64,000 nt of DNA, taken from assembly GCF_004000255.1 (NCBI RefSeq), contig NZ_RCIQ01000003.1:180389-244388 (forward strand), written 5' to 3'. The notes under the pieces were generated by a model, which was given only the letters and a program-made list of their open reading frames with translations, was not told where the DNA came from and made no database searches. A program made the translations under genes and the position numbers. Numbering within the stretch: position 1 is the first letter of the stretch; each line of letters opens with the position of its first letter. Source of the stretch: Nioella ostreopsis (GTDB lineage Bacteria; Pseudomonadota; Alphaproteobacteria; Rhodobacterales; Rhodobacteraceae). This document shows positions 34,670 through 43,755 of this stretch, piece after piece.

Positions 34670-37045
34670 ATGTTCGATATCACTACTGCGCGCGAAGTTG
34701 TGTATGGGGATGGGCAAGTTACCTATGCATACCAAGACCATGATGATCCGAACACTTGGTATCTTGTGCCCTCACCTCGAATTCGGACCATGGGCGGAGA
34801 TCCGGTTTTTTCTGTCATTGAATATACCGAAAACGGCGGTGGCGTTTCTGGTGCCTGCACCTTCGAGGCGGATCTTGTGCAGCCGGAGGCGGCAAAGGCA
34901 GCGCTGGAGGCGGAGCTTGGAAAAACCGTGACCTGGGGCGGGTTCACCTGGGTCGGCGGGAACGCCTATTTTCACTTTCTGCGTGACGGTGCGCCAGAGA
35001 TTCTGGTTGCGGAGCCATCGCTTTATGGAACCAACGTGGTGTCTTTTCAGGTAGAACTGGAAACGGCAGAGCAGTTGAACGAGTTCAAGACGGCGCTCTC
35101 TCAAGGCGGTGGCAATTCCCCGTTCAGCATCGAATATGACATGCAGGTCCTGACCAAACTGCTCGGGGCCAAGGCGACTGTTTCGTATAATTCCCAGGCG
35201 GCAATCACCTACGAGGAAAGGTATCGCACGGAGAAAGACACCTGGGGTCGGCAAAAGCGGGTTCTGGAAGAGGTCAAGCAGGTCCTGCAACAGTCGGGCG
35301 CCGGCGATGTGCATGTCGAGATCGGCGCAGGCGGAACCCCCGAACTCGAGCAGCGCGTCCGGGACTGGGCGTGGACCACGCTGGAAGATCAGGTCGCAAG
35401 CACGGTCGCCGCAGCCGCAACCATGGCGACAGCGCCGGGGAACAACCCGGTGTCGGCGACGACCTCGTTTACAAAAAGCTATACTGAGGACACCGTCGTT
35501 GACTGGTCGACGCCTGTGTCCAGCGCGGTGCCGGTCTTCACCTCGGAAACGTGGGAGGACAAGGTTCTGCAAAAGGTCGACAATCGCAAATTGTCGGTCA
35601 TCTTCTCGCTGGTCGGCCAATTGACGTCTTCGGAAACCGGGCTGGCGATTGCGGAACGGGTGACTGTCACGGTCGATTACCCGACACGGCAGACCGACAA
35701 CACGTTTGAACTCATTCCCGCCGATGGCGACAAGTCGACATTGATCTATGAGGCGCCGGGCGAATTCACGCCAACCGGCGAGTTCGTTCCGGACTTCAAG
35801 TTCAGCTTCGTGATCCGTTATTCCGATGGCACGGAATACACCTCGGCGCAGATCAGCACGAGAGATACGGTGGTAAACATTGCCCCGAGCGACTTTGGAA
35901 CCCGGCAGGTCACCTTTGTCGGTCAGGGCGTGCCGTTTGGCGATGGTCAGAAAGATGTGGATCGTGTTGTCATCGACCTCTTCTTTACGCCGCCCTTTGG
36001 CCAGACCGCCATCGTGCAAACAAAGGATCTGACGGCGAATGGCGATGCCGATGGCGATCCGGTTCAGTTCAACAGCTACTACAAACAGCCGATCGGCGGT
36101 ACGTATCACTACACGCTTCGCTATATGATGAATGACGGGTCGGTCATCAGTTCTGGCACGCCGATCACAATCAGTTCGGCACCGGAAAACACCAATTCCG
36201 GTAATGCCGATATTGTCTATGTGATCGACCCGGCCAATTTCACCACTCAGTTCAACCTGCGCGTATTCAACGTAAGCAACGCCCCGAGCGTTCTGCTGGC
36301 CGACATTTCCGCCCAGTATTTCGATCAGGCAAACAGTCCGGGCCGCGCGTTGTTCCATAATGCCTGGCCCAACTGGGAACCGGGCACGTCGCCTGCGATA
36401 GTCTCTGCCGATCCCTGGACATTCGCGGCGGTGGACAATACCAATTCGGCGTATTTCAAGCTGGCCGGGAATATCTATTTCAGCGACGGCACGGAGGTGA
36501 ATCTCGGCACCAGTTACCAGCAGCCAAGCGGCAATCGCACCTTCCTCATCCGCACCGACAGTCAGCCCTATGGCGTTCGGATCATCACCAGCGAAATCGA
36601 CTGGGATCAAGTGGCCGGTGTCAATCTGACCTTCTTCCGTCTGGAAGGGACCGGAGCGGAAGATCTGGCCGGCAAGCCGCCTGCCTTCTTCGCGATGCCA
36701 CGGGTAAGCATGACCACGGAGCAACTGGCCATTGCAGAGGGCTCTCAGGCCGACCTCTACGCCTATTCCCTGATGAAGGCGACCGATGGCCAGCCGGTGG
36801 ACGATCTCGACCGTTTCTACGCGCTCAAGCGGCCCCATGATCAGCCCAATGTGGAATTCTACTATACGGCCGAATACATCATGGCCGCAGATTCCGAACG
36901 CCGCTGGCTCAAGGATCAACATGTCGAGGGTGTGCTGACCGTAACCCTGCCCAATGTGCCGCCGGCAGGCAGCAACGAACCGGGTTTTGTGCGCCACACT
37001 GTCGACGCCGATACGCTGAAGGCCCTCGAAAAAGAGGATGGCTGA
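34670..37045 (+). CDS. Large beta-rich protein, first gene of an unassigned operon
   Basis: About 791 residues from the ATG at 34670 (GAAAGG upstream); an ATG at 34628 lacks a site. There is no signal peptide. The N-terminal 250 residues (starting MFDITTAREVVYGDGQVTYAY) include a helical, charged stretch around residues 170-240 (AITYEERYRTEKDTWGRQ). From about residue 300 onward several beta-sandwich-like modules of 90-110 residues follow. Each has a hydrophobic strand, a DGTE or NDGS turn and a strand ending in RT or TI, as in FVIRYSDGTEYTSAQIST, TLRYMMNDGSVISSGTPI and GNIYFSDGTEVNLGTSY. This suggests tandem Ig- or FnIII-like domains. No known family recognised. Its end overlaps the next gene by 8 nt. 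Confidence 0.8.
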   Translation: MFDITTAREVVYGDGQVTYAYQDHDDPNTWYLVPSPRIRTMGGDPVFSVIEYTENGGGVSGACTFEADLVQPEAAKAALEAELGKTVTWGGFTWVGGNAYFHFLRDGAPEILVAEPSLYGTNVVSFQVELETAEQLNEFKTALSQGGGNSPFSIEYDMQVLTKLLGAKATVSYNSQAAITYEERYRTEKDTWGRQKRVLEEVKQVLQQSGAGDVHVEIGAGGTPELEQRVRDWAWTTLEDQVASTVAAAATMATAPGNNPVSATTSFTKSYTEDTVVDWSTPVSSAVPVFTSETWEDKVLQKVDNRKLSVIFSLVGQLTSSETGLAIAERVTVTVDYPTRQTDNTFELIPADGDKSTLIYEAPGEFTPTGEFVPDFKFSFVIRYSDGTEYTSAQISTRDTVVNIAPSDFGTRQVTFVGQGVPFGDGQKDVDRVVIDLFFTPPFGQTAIVQTKDLTANGDADGDPVQFNSYYKQPIGGTYHYTLRYMMNDGSVISSGTPITISSAPENTNSGNADIVYVIDPANFTTQFNLRVFNVSNAPSVLLADISAQYFDQANSPGRALFHNAWPNWEPGTSPAIVSADPWTFAAVDNTNSAYFKLAGNIYFSDGTEVNLGTSYQQPSGNRTFLIRTDSQPYGVRIITSEIDWDQVAGVNLTFFRLEGTGAEDLAGKPPAFFAMPRVSMTTEQLAIAEGSQADLYAYSLMKATDGQPVDDLDRFYALKRPHDQPNVEFYYTAEYIMAADSERRWLKDQHVEGVLTVTLPNVPPAGSNEPGFVRHTVDADTLKALEKEDG

Positions 37046-38036
37046 GAAGGGCCCGTCAGGGGCGGATCTGGCCATGCCCACTCTCGCACCAGAAAAGGCC
37101 CGCACACCGGATTGCGATCATCACGCCGCAATCCGGCAACTGGCCAGCGCAGCGCAGGCGCTGATGGGTCCACGGCCGGAGGTCGGCGCAGCCGCGCAAA
37201 GTCGGCTCACTCCGTCGGGACACCCGGCCGAGCTGGCTTTTCTGTGGCCCGATGCGGACTACAGGATTTCGCTCGATCCGTGTCCGGGTGCGTCGCCGGA
37301 AACGCGCTTGGCCCTTTGCGCGCGCGCCGTGGCCCCTGCCCTGTCTTCGGCGCAATTGGCCACTTTGGCGAAGATATCCGAGTGGCAGCAGACCTATGAT
37401 GCGCGCTTCGGCGCGTGGTTGGGTCTTCGCCTGCGCCGGGGGGGCGTGGCGCACAAGCTCTACCTCGACATACCCGAGCACGCCCCATGGGCCGCGTGGG
37501 AAGCGGAGCTTGCGGGAACGCCGCAGATCCGATCGTCGCGGGGCGCGGTTGCGACCATGGTCGGTCTGGACCCGCTGACCGGCGGGACAGAAGTCTATTT
37601 CAGCGCGGGCAGGCTCCATCCTGCTGACCTCCCCGCGCTGGCCCGCCGCATCGGCATCGACCTGTCTGACACGGTTGTGCCAACGCTTGTTCAGGATCTG
37701 ACCCAACGCAGTGTGCGCTTTGCTCTGCCATCCTTTGACATGGGTTTCAGCAATGCCTTTGCTGACGATGGCTCTGGCACGGCCTTCACCTGGTATTCGA
37801 CGAGCGTCGGTTTGCTTGGCCCCGACGACAGGGCGCGCGCGGCGCTGTTATCTGCCGGTGCCACGCGCGGATGGGACATGTCCGTCTACCGCGATCTGAC
37901 ATCGGGCCAACTGCCCCGCCATGTGCTGATCGGCGCTGCACAGGCGGGTCAGCGACCGCCCACAGTCACAGCGACACTCGCCACCACGCCAGAGGCATTG
38001 CTGCTTTGGTCGGCTGACGCGGGAGGCCGGGAATGA
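37038..38036 (+). CDS. Protein of unknown function, second gene of the unassigned operon
   Basis: A 332-residue soluble protein. The first 40 residues are Ala/Pro-rich. The core alternates strands and helices: YRISLDPCPGASPETRLALCARAV, RFGAWLGLRLRRGGVAHKLYLDIP, TGGTEVYFSAGRLHPADLPALARRIG, and SVRFALPSFDMGFSNAFADDG. The repeated basic and tyrosine-bearing strands (KLYLD, EVYFS, RFALPSFDMGFSN) faintly recall ABBA-type aromatic prenyltransferases, but I cannot confirm that. The start at 37038 overlaps the previous gene; an ATG at 37074 behind GGGGCGGA is an alternative. The stop overlaps the next start by 4 nt. Confidence 0.75.
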   Translation: MAEKGPSGADLAMPTLAPEKARTPDCDHHAAIRQLASAAQALMGPRPEVGAAAQSRLTPSGHPAELAFLWPDADYRISLDPCPGASPETRLALCARAVAPALSSAQLATLAKISEWQQTYDARFGAWLGLRLRRGGVAHKLYLDIPEHAPWAAWEAELAGTPQIRSSRGAVATMVGLDPLTGGTEVYFSAGRLHPADLPALARRIGIDLSDTVVPTLVQDLTQRSVRFALPSFDMGFSNAFADDGSGTAFTWYSTSVGLLGPDDRARAALLSAGATRGWDMSVYRDLTSGQLPRHVLIGAAQAGQRPPTVTATLATTPEALLLWSADAGGRE

Positions 38037-38908
38037 AGATCTCGCAGCTGATGGACCAGCTAGTTTCGATGCAGACGCCCTCTGGTGCCTTCCCCTCGAC
38101 CGTGGACACGCTCGACGGACGGCAGGTGGATGAAACCTGTTTTGTCACGGCAAGCGTCGTCCTGCTGTTGACGGAAATGTACCAGCTGAGCGACGCAAAC
38201 CCATGCCTTCTGCGGGCCATCGAGCGGGGCGTGACCTTTATCGAGCGCTGTGCCGACCCCGATCTTGCGGGAGCGTTCCGTTTCTACCCGAAGGACGCCG
38301 AAACATACCAGATTCGGAGAGACCTGCCGCCCGATGCCGACGATACGGCACTGGCCTGGATGGCTTTGATCAGCTCCGGTGCCAGACCGCAATCGCAAGC
38401 CGCGGCGGTCCTCACACCGCTGTTCGAGGAGGTTCGGGTCAAGGCGCGGACAAGGGGCGACGCGCCTTGGGTTCGCGCCGGGGTCTATCGAACCTGGCTT
38501 GATGCGTCCCTGGCGATCAACCCGGCAGATCTTTGCGTCAACGCCAATATTCTTGCCTGTCGCGCGATGGCGGGGTTGCCTGCCGACCCGGCGCTTTTCG
38601 AAACGTTGTCATCCGCGATGCAGCGGTGGCAGGTCTCGCCAGCAAGCTTGCGGATGCTTGCACCCTATTACGCACATCTCGATGAGATCGGCTTTGCCAT
38701 GGCCCGGGCCGAGCGGGTCGGTGCAGTCGGCGGGTCATCCTGGTCGCCACCGCCGCAGGCCCAATCCGAAGATCAACCCCTTTATTGCAACAGCCACGGC
38801 CGCCCGTTCTGGAGAGCACCGGCCCTGCACCGCGCGCGTCACTTGCAGCGTGCCCTCATTCAATCCAAGGAGATAGCCAATGCCCCGGATGCCGCAATCT
38901 GTTCTTGA
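38033..38908 (+). CDS. Alpha/alpha-barrel-like protein with DxDDTA motif
   Basis: A 291-residue, mainly helical protein. Near the start QTPSGAFPS resembles the Q-x-G-x-W/F turns of terpene-cyclase/prenyltransferase barrels, and residues 101-106 are DADDTA within PPDADDTALAWMAL. DxDDTA is the catalytic acid motif of class II terpene cyclases such as squalene-hopene cyclase. The protein is only about half their size and lacks obvious QW repeats, so activity is uncertain; the fold call is inference. GGAGG precedes the ATG at 38033. Its last 29 nt overlap the next gene. Confidence 0.7.
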   Translation: MKISQLMDQLVSMQTPSGAFPSTVDTLDGRQVDETCFVTASVVLLLTEMYQLSDANPCLLRAIERGVTFIERCADPDLAGAFRFYPKDAETYQIRRDLPPDADDTALAWMALISSGARPQSQAAAVLTPLFEEVRVKARTRGDAPWVRAGVYRTWLDASLAINPADLCVNANILACRAMAGLPADPALFETLSSAMQRWQVSPASLRMLAPYYAHLDEIGFAMARAERVGAVGGSSWSPPPQAQSEDQPLYCNSHGRPFWRAPALHRARHLQRALIQSKEIANAPDAAICS

Positions 38909-41900
38909 GGCCGCTGCCACCGATGACACACCGGTCGCCCGCGCAAGCACCAAGTATATGGAAATGTTCCAGCCGACACGCCCGGCGCTTGGCGGCACGG
39001 ATATCAAGACCTTTCCGAATGCCGCTGGCTCGTTGGATCTCTACACGGTCGGGACCGACAATCAGATCTACCGCCTGCGCCAGGGCGAGGGCAGTCTTGC
39101 CCCCTACGAGCAGAAGAATCTGGCCATCACCGGGCGCCAGATCTTTGCCTATACCAATGACGGCGTCTCATCGAACACGCCCAACCTGATGACCCTCGGC
39201 GCCAACGGGCAGCTGCATCTTGCAACCTTCCGATCCCAGACTGACACCTATTTCCAGAGAGAGACCAAGCCAGCCGACGCGACCGAAACAATTCGGCAGT
39301 TCACCGGGGCCAGAGGCTTGACGGGCAACATCTATTTCAATGTCATCCTTGAAGACAACAGCACCCGTCCCGGCATTCTGGCAAACAACTTTTACCTGCC
39401 GGGCGAAGACAGTTGGGCCGGGCCTGTCTGGGTCGCGCATGAGGATGCGAACGGGGATCCTGTGCGTGCAAAATCGGTCGTCAGCACCGCGAACAACCCT
39501 ATCCAGTCAGCCCTGTTTGCCATCGGGGAGGATGATGACCCTCTCTATGCGAAAAGCAGCGACCGGACGGCCAAGCTTGTCTCGCTCGGAACCTACAAGG
39601 TCTCGCATTTGTCGGTGGTCACCGATGCGTCGGGTCAGAACAATTCCGACCGGCTGAACGTCTTCGCCATCGAGCGCGACACGGGCAGATTGCTGTTCAA
39701 GAAAGAGAAGAAGTACCAGACCGGATCGACGACCCAATGGGACGATTGGATAGTTGTCGATCCCGGTCAGGAGGTGCGTCTGACCAGCATCTTTGCCGCT
39801 CAGCAATATGACAACCTGCTTCAGGTGTTCGGGATCGGTGATGATGGCCGCCTGTACTGGACCGGCCAACTGCCGGGAGAAGGCCGCAATGCCACAGCTG
39901 AATGGCAACCGATCCTGGCGCTCGGAAACGAGATTCCGTCCAATCCGGCGGATTCCGCCTCGATCTTCGCCGTTGGCCGCGACAGCAACCGCTATAGCGA
40001 GGCCTTCACGGTATCGGCCGCAGGCAACGTCACGCGGTTCTGGCAGTCACCCACCACGCAACAATGGTTCCAGCAGCATATCGAGTTGGAACGCACCGAT
40101 GATGACATGACCCAGGTTCCGACCCATTCGCTGGAATTGACCGTGTTGGACGGATCGGGCCTGCCCCTGCCAAACGCACAGATCGGGATCAAGGCCTCGT
40201 CGCTTGTGACGCTGTTTGTGAACGGTCTGTCCTACCGGGCCAGCCAGGCGGATTGGGTCAGCATAAAGGCCGGTCCCGATGGCAAGGTGATTGTTCAGCA
40301 GCAGGCCAATGCGCTTGCGGCGGCGACGCTCTATATCGAGACCCCGCAGACGACACCGGGCTCTCCGATCGTGGTGCAGCCAAACCTGCAACTCCAGGAA
40401 AAGCTGACCGGATTGACGGTCGACGAAATCAAGGATGCGAAGGATGCCGAGGGCAATTTCCTGCTGCCCGCAGAATACCGCACGGATGAATATGCCGCCA
40501 ATCTCCAGGCCATAACCCAGGCCTCGATGAGCATTGCCGATGCGGATGAAAACGGCAGCGGCAAGGTCAACTACCACTTTGCTTCCCTCCGCGCGGCAGG
40601 CCGGGGCTTTCGTCCGGCGCTGAACCTTGCCGCGTTGGAGGGACAGACATGGGCAATCGACTTCACCAGCGGATTCCCGACCTACGAGGTTATGACAGCC
40701 GACAGCCTTGCCGAATGGAAGTCCGGCCGGCGGGCGGACATGGCCGCTGCCGGGCTTGGTGACGGGTGGCTCAAATCTGCCTGGGGCACCTTCTGGAACG
40801 GCATCAAGGAAGGGGCGGAATGGATCGTCGACGGGATCAAGAAGATCGTCGTGGAGGTGGTTGACGGCATCGGACGGGTCTTGTTCCACATCGGTGAGAA
40901 GGTGTTCGAAGCGGTGATCGAGTTCGCCCAACAGGCGTTCGATTTTGTGCAGGGCATCTGGAACTGGCTGAAGGTCAAGCTCGATGAGCTTTACCAATGG
41001 CTCGCCTTCCTGTTCGACCTGCCCGATATCGTGCGCACGGCAGAGGCCATTCGCCATTCCATCGACGTGACGCTGGCCTTTACCGTCGACGGGGTGGAGT
41101 CCGTCAAACAGACCATCCTGGCGGGCATCGACACGATGAAGGACAGTCTGAAGGACACGATCGACAGTTTCGTGGACGATCTCAATGAAAAGGGAGATCC
41201 CAGCTATCGAACGGCGGCGGACGAGAATGAGCTGAGCGATGAAGACAGCCACCAAATGGAGCATAACCCCTTCATCAACACCTATACGGAAAACTACGAA
41301 AACGCGCAGGAGCAAGGCCAGAGTGTTGTCAGCATGGCCTCGTCCACGGCATTGTCCAGCTCGCTCGACAGCCTGGTCGAAATGCTGTCGAACCTTGCGG
41401 ACAACTTCCAGTTCGGTGATGGCAAGGAAGCCTTTGACGAGGCGGTGAACTACTTCACCGCAATCGGAGACGACCCGGCCAACGCGATGAACCTGCTGCT
41501 CTCGGGTGTGGTGAAGGTGATGGAGAGTGTGGCCCTCTTCGCGCTCGACTTCGCCCGCGGGGTCATTGCGACACTGATGGATCTGATTGCCGAGGTCATC
41601 CAGTCCTTCCGCGACTTCCTGTTCAATGAGTGGGAAATCCCGATCTTTTCGCAGCTTTACAAGTTCTTCACCGGCAAGAAGCTGGGTATCCGGCTGATCG
41701 ACATCCCGGCCTATATCATCGCGGTGCCGACGACGCTGATCTACAAGCTGGCGACCGGCAAGGCCCCGTTCCCCGATCAGGCCGCGCTGGACGACTACAG
41801 GGCCTATTACACGGTCGACTGGCTCAAGGCCCAGTCCGGCATCGGGACACCATCTGCCGAGGTCAGGATCGACGCATCCGCCGAGGTCTGGATCAGGGGG

Positions 41901-42473
41901 ATCTCGCTCAGCATCTATTCTGCGGGCATGTACGGGCGCATGATTGTCGACCCGATTACCGCCACGGCCAGCGCGCTCAACACGCCCATCAAGCAGCTCA
42001 GCTATGCCAGCATCGTCTTGCGCTACATCACCACGGCGGCAACCACGCCCTGGCTGCTCAATGTGAATATGGGGGCCCCGACCTGTGGGGCAGGCACCAA
42101 GGGGTTTTCCGCCAATATCTGGTTCTCTCAGCTGGTCTTCGGACCAACCCGGGGTCTGTTGATTGCCTATGCCATGCCCGCCAGCGCCGGAAAGGCCAAG
42201 GTCTACACGGCAGAGGTCACGGTTTCTGTCTGGGGGGCCGTAAACGCAACAATGGTCATCTGGAACTACGTCGCGACGGATTCCGCGGACAGGAATCCTG
42301 AAAACCTGATGCGGTCGCTGTTCAACATCGTCCCGGGCCAGCTTTGCCGCTTCCTTGCCACGCCCGATATGCAAGAGCCGCTCTACGGGATCCCAATTCT
42401 GGTCGAAGTGCTTCTGATCGAGGTCGGCTATGGCAGCTCTGTCGCGGTGGCGGTCAACCAGATCGGCACTTAG
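38880..42473 (+). CDS. 1197-residue protein: propeller-like repeats plus amphipathic helices
   Basis: Last gene of the unassigned operon; AAGGAGAT sits ideally before the ATG at 38880. Residues about 45-400 contain at least six repeats of 45-60 residues built on a pattern such as LYTVGTDNQIYRL, LMTLGANGQLHLA, NVFAIERDTGRLLF and QVFGIGDDGRLYWT, suggesting a tectonin- or lectin-like beta-propeller. Residues about 415-470 resemble a carboxypeptidase-regulatory-like beta domain (LELTVLDGSGLPLPNAQIGI). Residues about 625-735 and 850-920 are long amphipathic helices rich in Trp, Ile, Val and Lys. A beta-rich region ends the protein. No signal peptide. A membrane-active or carbohydrate-binding effector is conceivable, but this is inference only. 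Confidence 0.8.
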   Translation: MPRMPQSVLEAAATDDTPVARASTKYMEMFQPTRPALGGTDIKTFPNAAGSLDLYTVGTDNQIYRLRQGEGSLAPYEQKNLAITGRQIFAYTNDGVSSNTPNLMTLGANGQLHLATFRSQTDTYFQRETKPADATETIRQFTGARGLTGNIYFNVILEDNSTRPGILANNFYLPGEDSWAGPVWVAHEDANGDPVRAKSVVSTANNPIQSALFAIGEDDDPLYAKSSDRTAKLVSLGTYKVSHLSVVTDASGQNNSDRLNVFAIERDTGRLLFKKEKKYQTGSTTQWDDWIVVDPGQEVRLTSIFAAQQYDNLLQVFGIGDDGRLYWTGQLPGEGRNATAEWQPILALGNEIPSNPADSASIFAVGRDSNRYSEAFTVSAAGNVTRFWQSPTTQQWFQQHIELERTDDDMTQVPTHSLELTVLDGSGLPLPNAQIGIKASSLVTLFVNGLSYRASQADWVSIKAGPDGKVIVQQQANALAAATLYIETPQTTPGSPIVVQPNLQLQEKLTGLTVDEIKDAKDAEGNFLLPAEYRTDEYAANLQAITQASMSIADADENGSGKVNYHFASLRAAGRGFRPALNLAALEGQTWAIDFTSGFPTYEVMTADSLAEWKSGRRADMAAAGLGDGWLKSAWGTFWNGIKEGAEWIVDGIKKIVVEVVDGIGRVLFHIGEKVFEAVIEFAQQAFDFVQGIWNWLKVKLDELYQWLAFLFDLPDIVRTAEAIRHSIDVTLAFTVDGVESVKQTILAGIDTMKDSLKDTIDSFVDDLNEKGDPSYRTAADENELSDEDSHQMEHNPFINTYTENYENAQEQGQSVVSMASSTALSSSLDSLVEMLSNLADNFQFGDGKEAFDEAVNYFTAIGDDPANAMNLLLSGVVKVMESVALFALDFARGVIATLMDLIAEVIQSFRDFLFNEWEIPIFSQLYKFFTGKKLGIRLIDIPAYIIAVPTTLIYKLATGKAPFPDQAALDDYRAYYTVDWLKAQSGIGTPSAEVRIDASAEVWIRGISLSIYSAGMYGRMIVDPITATASALNTPIKQLSYASIVLRYITTAATTPWLLNVNMGAPTCGAGTKGFSANIWFSQLVFGPTRGLLIAYAMPASAGKAKVYTAEVTVSVWGAVNATMVIWNYVATDSADRNPENLMRSLFNIVPGQLCRFLATPDMQEPLYGIPILVEVLLIEVGYGSSVAVAVNQIGT

Positions 42474-42494
42474 CGACCTGTGATTTCGCTGAAA

Positions 42495-42517
42495 CCGGGG
42501 CCGCCCACTGGCCCCGG
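42495..42517. terminator. GC-rich hairpin after the unassigned operon
   Basis: Perfect 8-bp arms CCGGGGCC (42495-42502) and GGCCCCGG (42510-42517) with a 7-nt loop, 21 bp after the operon's last stop. There is no T tract, so it may be Rho-assisted or serve as a 3' stabiliser. Confidence 0.5.
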
Positions 42518-42639
42518 CGCGGCGGGCACGTGGACGGGGTCCGCGACCCGACAGCAGGGCGTTCGTCTGGATCCGGTCATCCTCGACATCGGGATCCGTA
42601 AACGTCGCTGGATGTCGTGACGCGTGTGAAAGACAGAAC

Positions 42640-43755
42640 TCAATCCCGCGCTCGCGCGTAGGTGATCCGTCGCAGACCCCATTCAAAGGGCCCGAGCGCG
42701 AAGCGGGTCCGCCAGATCGACAGCGCGACGATCAGGAACACCGTCACCGCAAGCGCGATGGCAACGGCGGTGATCCGGTCAACAGAGCCCCAAAGGCCAA
42801 GCCCATATCCCGAGAAGATCGTCGATAGGACAATGGACTGGCCGAGATAGATGCTCAGGCTCGATCCGCCTGCGGCAAGTGCCGTTGCCATGATCGGCCC
42901 CGGCGGGCGCGATACCGCAGCGATCAGGCCGAGATAGCCGAGCGTTGCTATCGGTGCGGCAGCGATTGTCAGCGCCACACCTGTCGCTGGCGATCCCCAT
43001 TGCCAGATCGCAGCGCCCATAAGCCCGAGGACCACCCCAGGCCCGAGGCACCAGCGCCGCGCGCCCCGCCAGAGCGGGTGGCCGGCGTCGTCGATCATGC
43101 CGGATTTCACCGCCGCCAGCCCGAGGCAGAACCAGCCAAGCGCCGCGCTGCCCTGGATCACCAGAAAGAACGGCATGATGAAGGCGAAGCCCAGACCACG
43201 GAACAGGACGGCCTCCAGAAATCCGCCTTGCGTCAGGATCGCGCGTTCCATCGCGACGATGTCAGGCGGGGTCTGCGGCGTGGCCAGCAGCAGCGGTGGC
43301 GCAATGACGGCTTGCAGGACCAGCAGCGCAGCACCCACGCGCACCAGCCGGCGCACCGGCCAATCCCGGAACAGGTAAAGAACGGAGCCGGTCACAGCAT
43401 AGATCGTCAGGATGTCGCCGGGAAAGAACAGGCAGCCATGAGCAATACCAAGGATCAGGAGCCCGATCATGCGGTTGCGGTAAATGCGCCAGAAGGCCAG
43501 CCCCCGCCGCGCTGCCGAGCGCATCAGGAACCCCAGACCGACTCCGAACATGAAGGAGAAAAGCCCATAGGTCTTGAGCAGCGCCAGCCCGTTCACCAGC
43601 CACAGGGTGATGGCGTCCAGTGCCGACTCGCCACTCGGGTCGGCGAAGCTGCCGAGCGCCGAGAACGCGATATACTGTACATTGACCACGACGATGCCGA
43701 ACAGCGCCACGAGGCGCAGATAGTCGGGCATCAGGGCGCGCGTCGATCCGGTCAT
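42640..43755 (-). CDS. DUF418 family membrane protein
   Basis: A 371-residue protein with about ten hydrophobic helices. It opens with PDYLRLVALFGIVVVNVQYIAF and ends in the DUF418 block (SLSIYLGQSIVLSTIFSGYGLGLWGSV through FALGPFEWGLRRITYAR), where the family's GPxEWxxR signature is clear. Such proteins resemble acyltransferase-3-type membrane proteins, and their function is unproven. The ATG at 43755 overlaps the TetR stop, so the regulator and this gene form one unit. Confidence 0.88.
   Translation of the reverse strand: MTGSTRALMPDYLRLVALFGIVVVNVQYIAFSALGSFADPSGESALDAITLWLVNGLALLKTYGLFSFMFGVGLGFLMRSAARRGLAFWRIYRNRMIGLLILGIAHGCLFFPGDILTIYAVTGSVLYLFRDWPVRRLVRVGAALLVLQAVIAPPLLLATPQTPPDIVAMERAILTQGGFLEAVLFRGLGFAFIMPFFLVIQGSAALGWFCLGLAAVKSGMIDDAGHPLWRGARRWCLGPGVVLGLMGAAIWQWGSPATGVALTIAAAPIATLGYLGLIAAVSRPPGPIMATALAAGGSSLSIYLGQSIVLSTIFSGYGLGLWGSVDRITAVAIALAVTVFLIVALSIWRTRFALGPFEWGLRRITYARARD

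Noticed and set aside
34670-42473. Tc-type toxin complex or polyketide locus
   Set aside because: Neither RHS/YD repeats nor SpvB/TcdB-like blocks are visible, and there are no KS, AT or ACP motifs. The operon is left unassigned.
40047-42686. A very long open frame (over 870 codons) antisense to the 1197-residue gene
   Set aside because: It mirrors the high-GC codon structure of the real gene, has no ribosome site, and its protein is rich in His, Arg and Gly with no domain. The plus-strand gene has a strong start and a repeat architecture.
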